A stretch of 34,141 nucleotides of DNA from NCBI GenBank assembly GCA_024644085.1, contig JAHELS010000044.1, positions 1 through 34,141 on the forward strand. Direction: 5' to 3'. The translations under genes and the position numbers were made by a program. Every line of letters starts with the position of its first letter. Position 1 is the stretch's first letter. Positions 1-8,520 of this stretch are shown here, piece by piece. The stretch is from Rhodopirellula sp. Its GTDB lineage: Bacteria; Planctomycetota; Planctomycetia; Pirellulales; Pirellulaceae. The notes below the pieces were generated by a model. That model did no database searches. It had not been told where the DNA came from and worked only from the letters and a program-made list of their open reading frames with translations.

Positions 1-1
1 G

Positions 2-910
2 GCGATCAAGTGGATCCGGGAAACCGCGAAAGCTGATGCTCCGTTTTTCGCCGTGGTCTGGTTCGGTTCGCCGCACAGTCCCCACCGGGCACTCGAGCAA
101 GATCTGAAGCACTATTCCGACGCGCCAGAAGCGGCACAACACTTTCTTGGTGAAATCACCGGCATGGACCGCGCCTTCGGAAAGCTCCGCGACCAGCTCG
201 GTGATCTTGGGATTCGCGAAAATACGATCTTGTGGTACTGCAGCGATAATGGGGCGCTCCCGAAGGTGGGATCCAGCGGCGGCCACCGCGGCAACAAGGG
301 AATGGTCTACGAAGGGGGACTACTTGTTCCGGCGATACTCGAATGGCCGGCGAAGATTCCGCGTCCGCGCTCCACCGGTATCCGATGCAATACCTGCGAC
401 ATTTACCCAACACTGGTCGAAATCGTCGGAGCGAAGATCGAACCTCAAGCTCCACTCGATGGCGTTAGCCTGTTGCCCGTGATCAACCAGTTGACGAGTG
501 ACGTCCCGGCACGACGGCGTGAGGCACCCATGGGATTCTGGGATTACACGATCAAAGGGATCAGCACCCCATCGGCGTCATGGATGGCCGAATTGCTGGC
601 GGCCCAGCGGGCCGGAGGTGATTTGCCAGCGCACCAGTCGAGCCAGAGGGCCGCCACGCTTCCCGATCCACCACTTTCGGCGAGCAGTTTTCCCGGTCAC
701 GCGGCGTGGATTGACGGCGATTGGAAGCTTCACCGGATTGAGGACAAGCAAGGGCGAGTGACGTGGGAATTGTATGATCTGGGTTCCGACCCAGCCGAAA
801 CCAGAAATCTCATCAGCATGAAGCCGGACGTAGCAGCGCGACTCAAACCTGCCATGCGAACCTGGCTCGAGTCGGTTGTCGAGAGTTACAACGGCGAGGA
901 CTACCGTTGA
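2..910 (+). CDS. Sulfatase (arylsulfatase-like), C-terminal part, 5' truncated by window edge
   Basis: The reading frame is open from base 2, so the gene starts outside the window; 302 residues are visible. The visible start contains an FFAVVWFGSPHSPH segment typical of the alkaline-phosphatase-fold sulfatases, followed by the metal-site region YCSDNGA and the usual YEGG...VPAILEWPAKI segment. The C-terminus carries the common LYDLGSDPAETRNL motif. The cysteine/serine that becomes formylglycine (C/S-x-P-x-R) would lie upstream and cannot be checked. Such enzymes hydrolyse sulfate esters, often on algal polysaccharides, and are greatly expanded in marine planctomycetes; substrate cannot be inferred here. 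The gene ends 46 bp from the convergent map gene, with no obvious terminator between them. Confidence 0.92.
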   Translation, partial: AIKWIRETAKADAPFFAVVWFGSPHSPHRALEQDLKHYSDAPEAAQHFLGEITGMDRAFGKLRDQLGDLGIRENTILWYCSDNGALPKVGSSGGHRGNKGMVYEGGLLVPAILEWPAKIPRPRSTGIRCNTCDIYPTLVEIVGAKIEPQAPLDGVSLLPVINQLTSDVPARRREAPMGFWDYTIKGISTPSASWMAELLAAQRAGGDLPAHQSSQRAATLPDPPLSASSFPGHAAWIDGDWKLHRIEDKQGRVTWELYDLGSDPAETRNLISMKPDVAARLKPAMRTWLESVVESYNGEDYR

Positions 911-956
911 GCGCTGGAGGATTGCCAGTTCGAAACCGGGCGGCTCGCCGTCTCGG

Positions 957-1763
957 TCAGAATTTGTGGCCTTTCCGCGGACCGTGCTGGGTGAGCGTGA
1001 GGATTTCGGGCCCATCCTCGGTCATCAGAATCGAGTGCTCGAATTGAGCAGAGGGACGACCGTCTTTCGTGCGCACGGTCCAACCATCCGCTTTATCGCT
1101 CCGCGTGTACCGCGTGCCTCCGTTGATCATTGGTTCGACGGTGAAACACATTCCGGGATACAGTCGATCAATCCGCGATTGCCGATTGGGAAAATGGGGT
1201 ACGGATGGATCGAGATGAAATTGTCGTCCGAGACCATGCCCGACATATTCGCGAACCACCGTGAATCCGCGTGAATGCGCCTCCGGCACGACGGTCTCGC
1301 CGATCGTGCTGACCCGGCAACCCGGCGTGAGTGCATCGATTGCAAGGTAAAGACAATCGAAAGCACACTGTGTCACGGCGCGTTTGTCGCTGGATACTTC
1401 GCCGATCAGGAAGGTTTCACTTTGATCGCCGTGCCAACCATCGACGATCGTGGTGATGTCCACATTGACGATGTCGCCATCCTTCAATTTGTAGTCGTCG
1501 GGGATGCCGTGACAAATCACATCGTTCACGCTGGTGCAACAGCTCTTGGGGTAATTCTGGTACCCGAGCGTCGCCGGCTTGTGGCCGTGATCGAGGGTCC
1601 AGCGTTGGACCAGTTCATCGATTGCGCCGGTCGTCGTCCCCGCTTTGACATGGGGGCGGACGTAGTCCATCAATTGTGCGTTGACCCTGCCGGCCCGACG
1701 CATCGAGTCCTGTTGGGCTTCGGTGAGAATCAGCTTCTTTTGCTTCTTCAGCATCACGGTCAT
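957..1763 (-). CDS. map: Methionine aminopeptidase, type I
   Basis: This 268-residue cytosolic metalloenzyme removes the N-terminal methionine from nascent proteins. All five metal ligands of the pita-bread fold are visible: D102 and D113 (DITTIVDGWHGD), H176 (GHGLGRQFH), E210 (FTVEPM) and E242 (FEHSI). The catalytic-pocket histidine is H85 in the NDVICHGIPD segment. Its length matches the family (about 250-290 aa) and there is no N-terminal SH3-type zinc-finger extension. The start at 1763 is an ATG with no clear Shine-Dalgarno; a second ATG three codons in (1754) is equally possible. In many bacteria map sits in the ribosomal protein region, but here it stands alone, divergent from the secretin-like operon. 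Confidence 0.96.
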   Translation of the reverse strand: MTVMLKKQKKLILTEAQQDSMRRAGRVNAQLMDYVRPHVKAGTTTGAIDELVQRWTLDHGHKPATLGYQNYPKSCCTSVNDVICHGIPDDYKLKDGDIVNVDITTIVDGWHGDQSETFLIGEVSSDKRAVTQCAFDCLYLAIDALTPGCRVSTIGETVVPEAHSRGFTVVREYVGHGLGRQFHLDPSVPHFPNRQSRIDRLYPGMCFTVEPMINGGTRYTRSDKADGWTVRTKDGRPSAQFEHSILMTEDGPEILTLTQHGPRKGHKF

Positions 1764-2348
1764 TGTTTGTTGAATTCAACCGAGTCGCCTTGGACTCGTC
1801 CTTCGAGCCAGTCGATTTCGGACAGCCGTTCACGGCATCGATGGGTGGATCCTAGCAGACAAAGGGGGCTCCGCCGCAGTCGCAAATCGTATCACACCAG
1901 CGACTGGAAATGTGACTCTCTGTGATCAGATCCCTTTGTGGATCGCGTCCGATCTCGCCCCGCGGATCTGGATTGGGCCCTGAACCAAAGGAGGAAGACC
2001 TGCCGATCGACGGCGATAGCCGCGGCCCCTCGATGGACACCATTCTAATACGACCCCCGACGCCAGCACGTCGGGCTCAAGTTTGCCGGACATTCCCCAG
2101 TCTGTTTCGAACCGCCCGATCGAAGACACGCCGCCGGGACGATCCTTCGTACGTCGCTCGGAAGTTGCTGGATAGCGGAAAAGTGGACAATCCAGCAGAA
2201 CTCACGCCCAATGAAGGGGTTAGATGCAATATGTCGGCTCCGCGAGCAGTGGTCATCAGCCTGCCACGATTTCAATGCAGCCAAGCCCAACGCGGCAAGT
2301 ACCATGGCTAATGTGTCCAATTCTCATCTTCCAATCAAGTTTTCCAGT
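1764..2348. other. Divergent intergenic region between map and the secretin-like operon
   Basis: I see no convincing gene in these 585 bases. The region should hold the promoters for map (minus) and for the secretin-like operon (plus), but I find no clear -35/-10 pair; TTGCTG (2165-2170) and GACAAT (2186-2191) are only 15 bp apart and weak. A 7-bp inverted repeat CAGTCGC...GCGACTG lies at 1877-1883 and 1900-1906 with a 16-nt loop. Open frames crossing the region have arginine/proline-rich, low-complexity translations and are most likely non-coding. Confidence 0.5.
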
Positions 2349-5231
2349 ATGAAAACGAGCATTCACACCCTTCTTCTAGCCCTCGTGGCCAGTTTCAGTC
2401 TCCCGGCTATGCTTCGCGCCCAGGAACCGGATCCGGGATCGGAACCAGCAGCGGCGGCCGATGCCCCAGCCGATGCCCAGGTCGACGCGGCGGTCGATAA
2501 CGCGTCACGCGATGAGGCTCCAGGCGATGAGGCCGGGGAGGTGCCGGCCGGTGACGCCGAACTTCGATTCAATTTCTCGGGGACGGATTGGCCGTCAGTC
2601 CTGGATTGGTTTGCCGAACAGGCAGACCTGGCATTACAGCTCGACTACGTTCCGTTGGGAACCTTCACTTTCGCCGACCCGACCCGTTCGTACTCGGTTT
2701 CCGAAGCACTCGATGTCATCAACCTTGCATTGATGAAGCGGGGCTATTCTCTGGTCCGCCGCGGCCGAATGCTGCAGGTGATCGACTTGGAGATCGAGAA
2801 TGCTGATAAGTTAATCAGCGAGATCGCGGAATTGGTTCGCCCGGAGGACCTCGACAATCGGGGTAACAGCGACATTGTCAGCTGTGTGTTCCCGCTCGGC
2901 AGCATGACACCCGATGCGGCCAAAGAGGAGTTAGCCCAATTGATCGGGCCTTGGGGCCGGGTCGTGGTGCTCGACAGCGCGCGGCAAGTGAAGGTCACCG
3001 AAACGGCCACCAAGCTGATTGCGATTCGCGACCTGCTGAAATCGGCATCGATTGCCGATACGAATGTGATCGAAATCGTGCTGAAGAATCGCGGCGCTGA
3101 CGAGTTGCTCGAACTGGCGCGTCCGTTGCTTGAACTCGAACCGGGTGAGAATGCCAACGATGACATCCGGATTTCGGTGGGACTTTACGGCGACCGAATC
3201 TACGCCGCCGGGTTGCCCGGACGAACGGGCTTGCTGGAAAGCATCATTGAAAAGGCCGACCAACCGCTGGCGACGCCCGAAGTGGAAGGCGCGGAATTAG
3301 CTTTGCCGGTCTTCCGGACTCATACGGTGCGAAGTGCCGACAGTGCCACCGTCTTTGACGTGCTGCAGACACTGCTTGCCGGAACACCCGACGCCCGCAT
3401 CGCAATCGATCCCAAAACCAACGCGATTGTCGCCTGGGCGCGTCCCGAGACGCACGAGATCATCGCCAAGTCGATCACCGAGATGGAGGGCAGCGGCCAG
3501 GAATTCAAAGTCATTGACTTAAGACGCCTTGATCCCGCACAAGCGCTGTTGACGATCAACAAGTTCTTCGGCGTCACCGAGGAAGGTGGCGAGGGCCCGA
3601 CGGTCGACGGTGATCCCGCCACCGGAAAACTGTGGATCCGTGGAACCAGCGACCAGATTCAATTGGTGGAGCAACTGCTGCGTGAACTCGAAGGCGAAGA
3701 CGCGCTCGGCGCGCTCGGCGAGAAAGTTCGAATCCTGCCTTATTCCGGTCGCGCCGCTGAAGAAGCTCTTGACCAGGTTCGTGGATTGTGGCCGGTCACC
3801 GGTCGCGCTAACCAGATCCGCACTTTCTCGCCGACTCGTTCGGGCGGCAACAACGACGGTGGAGGCATTCCGGAACGTCGGATCCGCCGCGAACCCGACG
3901 CACGCCTGATTCCCGGCGACACCGATCCAGCGCGAAGCGAACCGAGTGAAGCCAGAGTGGATTCCGAATCGGCGTACCGGTTTGTCAGTGATCCAATTGA
4001 TCAATCGTCGGAAAACGCCGCCAATCCGCCGCAGGCGACCATCAATGTCGGCGGTGCGGACATCGTCGTGCAATTCACCCCGGCTGGCATGATCGTCGCT
4101 TCGGAGGATGTCGAGGCGCTCGACGCGTTCGAGGCGCTGATGAATTCGGTCGCCGATCCGTCGGCGATCACGTCCGATCTACCAACCATCGTTTGGCTCA
4201 AGTACATCAAGGCCGACGTCGCGGCCGAGCTGATCTCCAGCGTTCTCGGCGGCGGTGAGAGCTCGTTTACGTCGGCGGTCGACTCGGTTTCAAGCGGACT
4301 CGGTGGCGGCATGCTCGGCCTTCTCGGAATGGGAGGCGGCGGCGGTGAAACATCCAGCGCCAGGTCGATTCTGACTTCTTCCGGGTCGGTCAACATCGTT
4401 CCCGACGCTCGACTCAACGCCCTGATCATCCAAGCCAATTCGATCGACATGCAAATGATCGAGTTGATCCTTGAGAAAGTCGACATCGAGGAGAGCCCCG
4501 AAGACATTGAAACGGTTGCCAAACCAGCCCTGATCCCGGTCATCTACCAGCAGGCATCCGATGTTGCCGAAGTCGTCAAGACCGTCTTTGGTGACCGAAT
4601 CGAAGGTGCGCAAAGCGGCGGCCGGGGCGGCGGCGGGGGCGGGGGCGGACAGCCGTCTCCGCAAGACTTCATCAATGCACTTCGCGGGGGTGGCGGCCGT
4701 GGCGGTGGTGGTGGCGGCGGTGACGGAGCGGCGAGCGAACCGACAAAGATCAACATCGCCGTGGATGCAAAAAGCAATTCTCTTGTTGTGATTGCATCGC
4801 CTCAGGACTTCAAGGAAGTCCGTGCCCTGGTCGAGGCCCTGGACCAAAGCAGCATGGTGGCCGAGGAGACGATCGTGACCTACGCGACCAACGGCAGCGT
4901 CAATCCGGAAGTCCTTCGATTGGCGCTCGAGTCAATCCTCGGCACGCAAACGAAATCGACGAGTGACGCCGGTTCGTCATCGTCCTCCGGCGGCGGCGAC
5001 GCGCCCGGTGGAGGCGCAAGCCAGGATGCATCCGAAATTTCCAGGCGGATCGAAGCGTTTCGCGCACTGCGTGGCGGCGGTGGCGGACCTCCCGGCGGCT
5101 TCGGTGGTCGCGGCGGTGGAGGAGCACCAGGCGGTGGATTTCCGGGCGGAGGCTTCGGAGGTCGAGGCGGATTCGGCGGCGGCGGTGGCGGTGACGCTGG
5201 ATCGCAACGCGGAGGTCGCGGAGGTCGCTAG
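2349..5231 (+). CDS. Secretin N-domain repeat protein without a recognisable secretin barrel
   Basis: From the chosen ATG (2349) the protein has 960 residues and opens with a clear signal peptide, MKTSIHTLLLALVASFSLPA, so it is exported. Earlier in-frame starts (2211, 2304) would put non-signal sequence ahead of it. After an Ala/Asp-rich linker comes an N0/STN-like domain (about 72-145), then several repeats resembling the secretin_N (N1-N3) fold, each a 60-80 residue beta-alpha-beta unit ending in patterns such as 'DARLNALIIQAN' or 'DAKSNSLVVIAS'. Glycine-rich spacers sit near residues 657, 754 and 778, and the last ~85 residues are Gly/Arg-rich. I cannot find the C-terminal secretin barrel or its usual VP-x-L-x-x-IP-x-LG-x-LF-like motif. 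It lies 78 bp upstream of gspE, so it probably serves a type II secretion or type IV pilus-like machine as a periplasmic component. Confidence 0.85.
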   Translation: MKTSIHTLLLALVASFSLPAMLRAQEPDPGSEPAAAADAPADAQVDAAVDNASRDEAPGDEAGEVPAGDAELRFNFSGTDWPSVLDWFAEQADLALQLDYVPLGTFTFADPTRSYSVSEALDVINLALMKRGYSLVRRGRMLQVIDLEIENADKLISEIAELVRPEDLDNRGNSDIVSCVFPLGSMTPDAAKEELAQLIGPWGRVVVLDSARQVKVTETATKLIAIRDLLKSASIADTNVIEIVLKNRGADELLELARPLLELEPGENANDDIRISVGLYGDRIYAAGLPGRTGLLESIIEKADQPLATPEVEGAELALPVFRTHTVRSADSATVFDVLQTLLAGTPDARIAIDPKTNAIVAWARPETHEIIAKSITEMEGSGQEFKVIDLRRLDPAQALLTINKFFGVTEEGGEGPTVDGDPATGKLWIRGTSDQIQLVEQLLRELEGEDALGALGEKVRILPYSGRAAEEALDQVRGLWPVTGRANQIRTFSPTRSGGNNDGGGIPERRIRREPDARLIPGDTDPARSEPSEARVDSESAYRFVSDPIDQSSENAANPPQATINVGGADIVVQFTPAGMIVASEDVEALDAFEALMNSVADPSAITSDLPTIVWLKYIKADVAAELISSVLGGGESSFTSAVDSVSSGLGGGMLGLLGMGGGGGETSSARSILTSSGSVNIVPDARLNALIIQANSIDMQMIELILEKVDIEESPEDIETVAKPALIPVIYQQASDVAEVVKTVFGDRIEGAQSGGRGGGGGGGGQPSPQDFINALRGGGGRGGGGGGGDGAASEPTKINIAVDAKSNSLVVIASPQDFKEVRALVEALDQSSMVAEETIVTYATNGSVNPEVLRLALESILGTQTKSTSDAGSSSSSGGGDAPGGGASQDASEISRRIEAFRALRGGGGGPPGGFGGRGGGGAPGGGFPGGGFGGRGGFGGGGGGDAGSQRGGRGGR

Positions 5232-5309
5232 TTAAAGTCCCCTGCGAGACCCACGCACCGTTGCAGCAACAAGGAGACACGATTTGACACACGGAGAAGT
5301 GCTACAATC

Positions 5310-7004
5310 ATGATCATGCATGCCGGCGAAATTCTGAAACGACGAGGATTGCTCAGCGACGAACAACTCGCGCAGAGTCGCAGCAGCGATGCAACGAGCG
5401 TCGTCCAGGCTGCGATCACGCTAGGTTACGTTGACGAGCGCGAAGCACTCAAAGCGCTTGCCGAGGAAGTCGGTCTGGAATACGTCGATCTCCGCGAAAG
5501 AGATATCGATCTGTCGGCCCTTGAGGGGTTTCCGCAAAAGCTGATCTACCGACAATCGCTCTTCCCGATTGGATATGAAGACGACTCGATTGTCGTCGCC
5601 ACCTCCGATCCGCTTGACCTGTACCCGTTGGACGAAGCCAGCGCAGCGACGGGCAAGAACATCATTCCCGTGGTCGCCGAACGGGCCGAAATCGCCCGGC
5701 TGATGAATCGCCATCTCGGTGTCGGCAGCGAAACCGTCGAAGACCTGATGGCCGCCAAGGCGGACGATGAAGGGGTCGAACTGCTCGAAAAGATCGAGAC
5801 CGACGGCAGCGAATTGAGCGAAATGGCTCAGGAAGCCTCCGTTGTTCGACTGGTCAACGAGATCTTGCTCGAAGCAATTCAATCGCGGGCCAGCGACGTT
5901 CATATCGAATCGCAGTCGGGCGGACTGGTCATTCGCTATCGCATCGACGGCATCCTCCACCCGCAACCCACTCCACCCGAGATCAATCGGTTTCAAGCCG
6001 CCATCGTCAGCCGCTTGAAAATCATGGCACGGTTGAACATCGCCGAAAAACGACTGCCACAAGACGGCCGTATCAAGCTTCGCGTCCATGGACGCGAAGT
6101 CGATATTCGTATGAGCGTGATCCCGATGATCCATGGCGAAGGGATCGTCATGCGTATCCTCGACAAATCGTCCATGGTGTTTGATCTCCAGGGACTCGGG
6201 ATGTCGCGCGAGATCTACGAGAGGTTCAGCAAGATCATCGAGTTTCCACACGGCATCGTCCTGGTGACCGGGCCAACCGGATCGGGAAAAACCACAACGC
6301 TGTACAGCAGTCTGCTGCAGATCCAGAGTCCGGAAACGAAGATCATCACCACCGAAGACCCGGTCGAATATCAGCTCGATGGAATCAACCAGATCCAAGT
6401 TCACTCCAAGATCGGGCTGACCTTCGCGCACTCGCTGCGCAGCATCCTGCGTCATGACCCCGACATTGTGCTGGTTGGCGAAATCCGCGATCTCGAAACG
6501 GCTGAGAATGCAATCCAGGCGTCGCTGACCGGGCACCTTGTCTTCAGCACGCTGCACACCAATGATGCCTCCGGCGCGTTCACGCGTATGAGCGACATGG
6601 GTGTCGAGCCGTTCCTGGTCGCCGGCACAGTCGAAGCGGTCATGGCCCAGCGGCTGATTCGACGGCTTTGCAAACATTGCCGCGAATCCTACACACCGTC
6701 CAAGCTTGATGCGCCAAGTGATTTCCCATGGGATGATCTTGGTGACCGCCAGGTTTTCCGAAGCGTCGGGTGTCGCGAATGCCGCGGCGTCGGTTACACC
6801 GGCCGAATGGGGATCTACGAACTGCTGGTCGCCAACGATGACATTCGTCAATTGGCCCTGGATCGAAAAAGCAGCTGGGAGATTCGCAAGGAATCGGTCA
6901 AAGCGGGCATGCGAACGTTGCGAATGGACGCCTGGGACAAAGTGGTTGCGGGCAGCACTTCAGTGGACGAAGTTCTTCGCGTGACGAAGGGCGAGGCGCT
7001 GTAG
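5310..7004 (+). CDS. gspE: Type II secretion / type IV pilus assembly ATPase
   Basis: This cytoplasmic hexameric ATPase of the GspE/PilB family (564 aa) would power assembly of a pseudopilus or pilus. Residues 1-140 form an MshEN-type N-terminal domain. The catalytic part shows Walker A GPTGSGKTT (321-329, K327), an Asp-box-like region (ITTEDPVEYQL), Walker B DIVLVGEIRD (from D385, E391) and a His box (GHLVFSTLHTND). The GspE/PilB tetracysteine zinc site is intact: C454/C457 and C488/C491. A second ATG two codons downstream (5316) is a possible start; a GGAGA lies about 12 nt before the first. The stop is one base before the gspF start, so the two are surely co-transcribed and translationally coupled. 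Confidence 0.96.
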   Translation: MIMHAGEILKRRGLLSDEQLAQSRSSDATSVVQAAITLGYVDEREALKALAEEVGLEYVDLRERDIDLSALEGFPQKLIYRQSLFPIGYEDDSIVVATSDPLDLYPLDEASAATGKNIIPVVAERAEIARLMNRHLGVGSETVEDLMAAKADDEGVELLEKIETDGSELSEMAQEASVVRLVNEILLEAIQSRASDVHIESQSGGLVIRYRIDGILHPQPTPPEINRFQAAIVSRLKIMARLNIAEKRLPQDGRIKLRVHGREVDIRMSVIPMIHGEGIVMRILDKSSMVFDLQGLGMSREIYERFSKIIEFPHGIVLVTGPTGSGKTTTLYSSLLQIQSPETKIITTEDPVEYQLDGINQIQVHSKIGLTFAHSLRSILRHDPDIVLVGEIRDLETAENAIQASLTGHLVFSTLHTNDASGAFTRMSDMGVEPFLVAGTVEAVMAQRLIRRLCKHCRESYTPSKLDAPSDFPWDDLGDRQVFRSVGCRECRGVGYTGRMGIYELLVANDDIRQLALDRKSSWEIRKESVKAGMRTLRMDAWDKVVAGSTSVDEVLRVTKGEAL

Positions 7005-7005
7005 G

Positions 7006-8217
7006 ATGCCGACGTTTGCCTACACCGCCCGCGACATGACGGGCAAGCAGATCACCGGTACGGTCGAAGCGAACGGCGAACGCGAAGTCGCCGCGATTCT
7101 CTCTGAGAAATCGCTCTTTCCGGTCAACGTCAAAGCCGCCGCCACCTCGTCGAGCGGATCCCTGTTTGGCCGCCGCAAGAAAGTCAAAGGCCAGACGATG
7201 GCTGTTTTCTATAGCCAGATGGCATCACTGCTTCGCGCCGGCGTGCCAATGATCCGTTCGCTCAATGTGCTGGCCGAACAATCGTCCGATGCGGTGTTGA
7301 AGGAAGTCATCACCGAGATCCGCAACCGCGTTGAAGATGGGGAACCCATCGGCGACTCAATGTCGCGCTTTCCCACTGTCTTCAGCGAAATGGCCTGCAA
7401 CATGGTCCGCGCCGGGACCGAAGGTGGTTTTCTCGAAGATGCGCTCGACCGCGTCGGTGCATTCACCGAACTCCAGGAAGATCTCAAGGGACGAACCGTC
7501 AGCGCGATGGCCTATCCCATCTTTCTGTTCTCCGTTGGTACCGTTGTCCTGACCGCCCTGTTGGTGTTCTTCGTACCAAAATTCGACATGCTGTTCGAGC
7601 GTCTGCGTAAGAGCGGGCAGATGCCAACTGCGACCGAATGGTTGCTGAACTTCAGTAACTTTCTGCAGAACTACGGCTACATCATCCTGATCGGGATCGT
7701 CATCGCAATCATTGCGGCCAAGATGAAACTGAATACTGAATCTGGAAAGCAGTTTGCCGATCGTGCCAAGCTGAAAATTCCGGTCCTCGGCGGGATCTTG
7801 ATGAATCTCGCGGTCGCACGTTTCTGCCGCGTGCTCGGCACCCTGCTGGGCAACGGCGTGCCGATCCTCAAGTCGCTCGAAATCAGTGGTTCAGCGGCCG
7901 GCAACCGCCTGCTGCGAAGTTCGGTGACCGACGCGACCGAAAATATCAAGAGCGGCGAAAGCCTTGCCTCACCGCTACGTGCTTCCGGACACTTTCCACC
8001 CTCGGTCGTCGAAATGATCAGTGTTGGCGAGGAAAGCAACTCGCTCGAATCCGTGTTACCTGACATCGCCGATTCACTAGAGAAGACAACCTTCCGTCGA
8101 CTTGACCTTTTCGTGCGGCTGCTCGAGCCGATCATGCTATTGATCATGGCGATCCTCGTGCTCGGCGTCGTCCTGGCCCTGCTGGTACCCGTGCTCAAGA
8201 GCAGCACAACTCTTTAG
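7006..8217 (+). CDS. gspF: Type II secretion / type IV pilus inner-membrane platform protein
   Basis: This 403-residue polytopic inner-membrane protein anchors the GspE motor and transmits its motion to pseudopilin assembly. It has the two tandem T2SSF domains of the family: one around residues 65-190 (FYSQMASLLRAGVPM ... EGGFLEDALDRV) and a second around 265-395 (ARFCRVLGTLLGNGVPILKSL ... SVGEESNSLESVLPDI). Three membrane helices are apparent, near residues 170-190, 222-242 and at the C-terminus (LLIMAILVLGVVLALLVPVL). The length is normal. The start ATG follows the gspE stop after one base, with an AGG just ahead. No pseudopilin gene follows. Confidence 0.95.
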   Translation: MPTFAYTARDMTGKQITGTVEANGEREVAAILSEKSLFPVNVKAAATSSSGSLFGRRKKVKGQTMAVFYSQMASLLRAGVPMIRSLNVLAEQSSDAVLKEVITEIRNRVEDGEPIGDSMSRFPTVFSEMACNMVRAGTEGGFLEDALDRVGAFTELQEDLKGRTVSAMAYPIFLFSVGTVVLTALLVFFVPKFDMLFERLRKSGQMPTATEWLLNFSNFLQNYGYIILIGIVIAIIAAKMKLNTESGKQFADRAKLKIPVLGGILMNLAVARFCRVLGTLLGNGVPILKSLEISGSAAGNRLLRSSVTDATENIKSGESLASPLRASGHFPPSVVEMISVGEESNSLESVLPDIADSLEKTTFRRLDLFVRLLEPIMLLIMAILVLGVVLALLVPVLKSSTTL

Positions 8218-8520
8218 ATGGCATTTCCGGCCGGTCTTCTTTTCCTTTTGCGCGCGGCTTCTGGCTTGCACCGTTGGATTCGCGCGGTCCATCTCGAGCA
8301 GCGTCTGCGACCCCGCACGCGGGCGATTCTTCGCGGCCAGGATGGCTCGAGCCACAAAAAGCGGAAAATCTGCCTTGAACGTGATTGCACGACAAAGAAT
8401 ACACGATATATTTATCGTGTATTCTTTATCGTACATTCGCGGGCTGCCCGAATTTCCGGGGACTGGGCGTTATCCGGCTGGGCATTGCTTGCGTGAAAAT
8501 GACTGCGACAGGACTGGGCA
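8218..8520. other. Intergenic region between gspF and the winged-helix regulator gene
   Basis: These 303 bases hold no gene I can support. An open frame begins immediately after the gspF stop (8218-8496), but its translation has no domain and runs straight through the large dyad at 8386-8435, so I treat it as non-coding. The dyad is described separately. The DNA around the dyad is noticeably more AT-rich than the flanking genes, consistent with a control region for the downstream regulator gene. Confidence 0.5.
8386..8435. promoter_or_regulatory. 50-bp dyad of four half-sites, candidate operator
   Basis: Four 9-bp half-sites are arranged symmetrically: TGCACGACA (8386-8394), TACACGATA (8400-8408), TATCGTGTA (8413-8421) and TATCGTACA (8427-8435). 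The inner 15-bp arms (8394-8408 and 8413-8427) are perfectly complementary around a TATT centre; the outer pair has two mismatches. Half-site starts are spaced 14, 13 and 14 bp. It lies about 85 bp before the winged-helix regulator gene, so autoregulation by that protein is the natural guess. Its AT-rich stem and lack of a free U-tract after the stem make a classical intrinsic terminator less likely, though end-of-operon function for gspF cannot be excluded. Confidence 0.6.

Noticed and set aside
2046..2054. TAATACGAC, resembling the start of a T7 phage promoter
   Set aside because: Only the first 9 bases match; the essential downstream part is absent and there are no phage genes.
2211..2348. 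Earlier start of the secretin-like gene
   Set aside because: It would place 46 residues of non-signal sequence ahead of an excellent signal peptide at 2349.
5284..5308. TTGACA and TACAAT just before gspE, as a promoter
   Set aside because: The spacer is only 13 bp and the -10 touches the start codon.
5284..5312. AAGGAG followed by a 9-codon TTG-started frame ending in the gspE start
   Set aside because: Too short to support. The ribosome site probably reflects chance or assists gspE initiation.
5421..6851. 476-codon open frame on the minus strand
   Set aside because: It lies wholly antisense to gspE, whose motifs are intact. Its translation has no domains and is rich in Asp/Arg/His, as expected from a GC-biased antisense shadow.
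8218..8496. 92-codon frame right after gspF, considered as a missing pseudopilin
   Set aside because: No prepilin signal, no conserved glutamate at position 5 after a cleavage site, and it runs across the large dyad.
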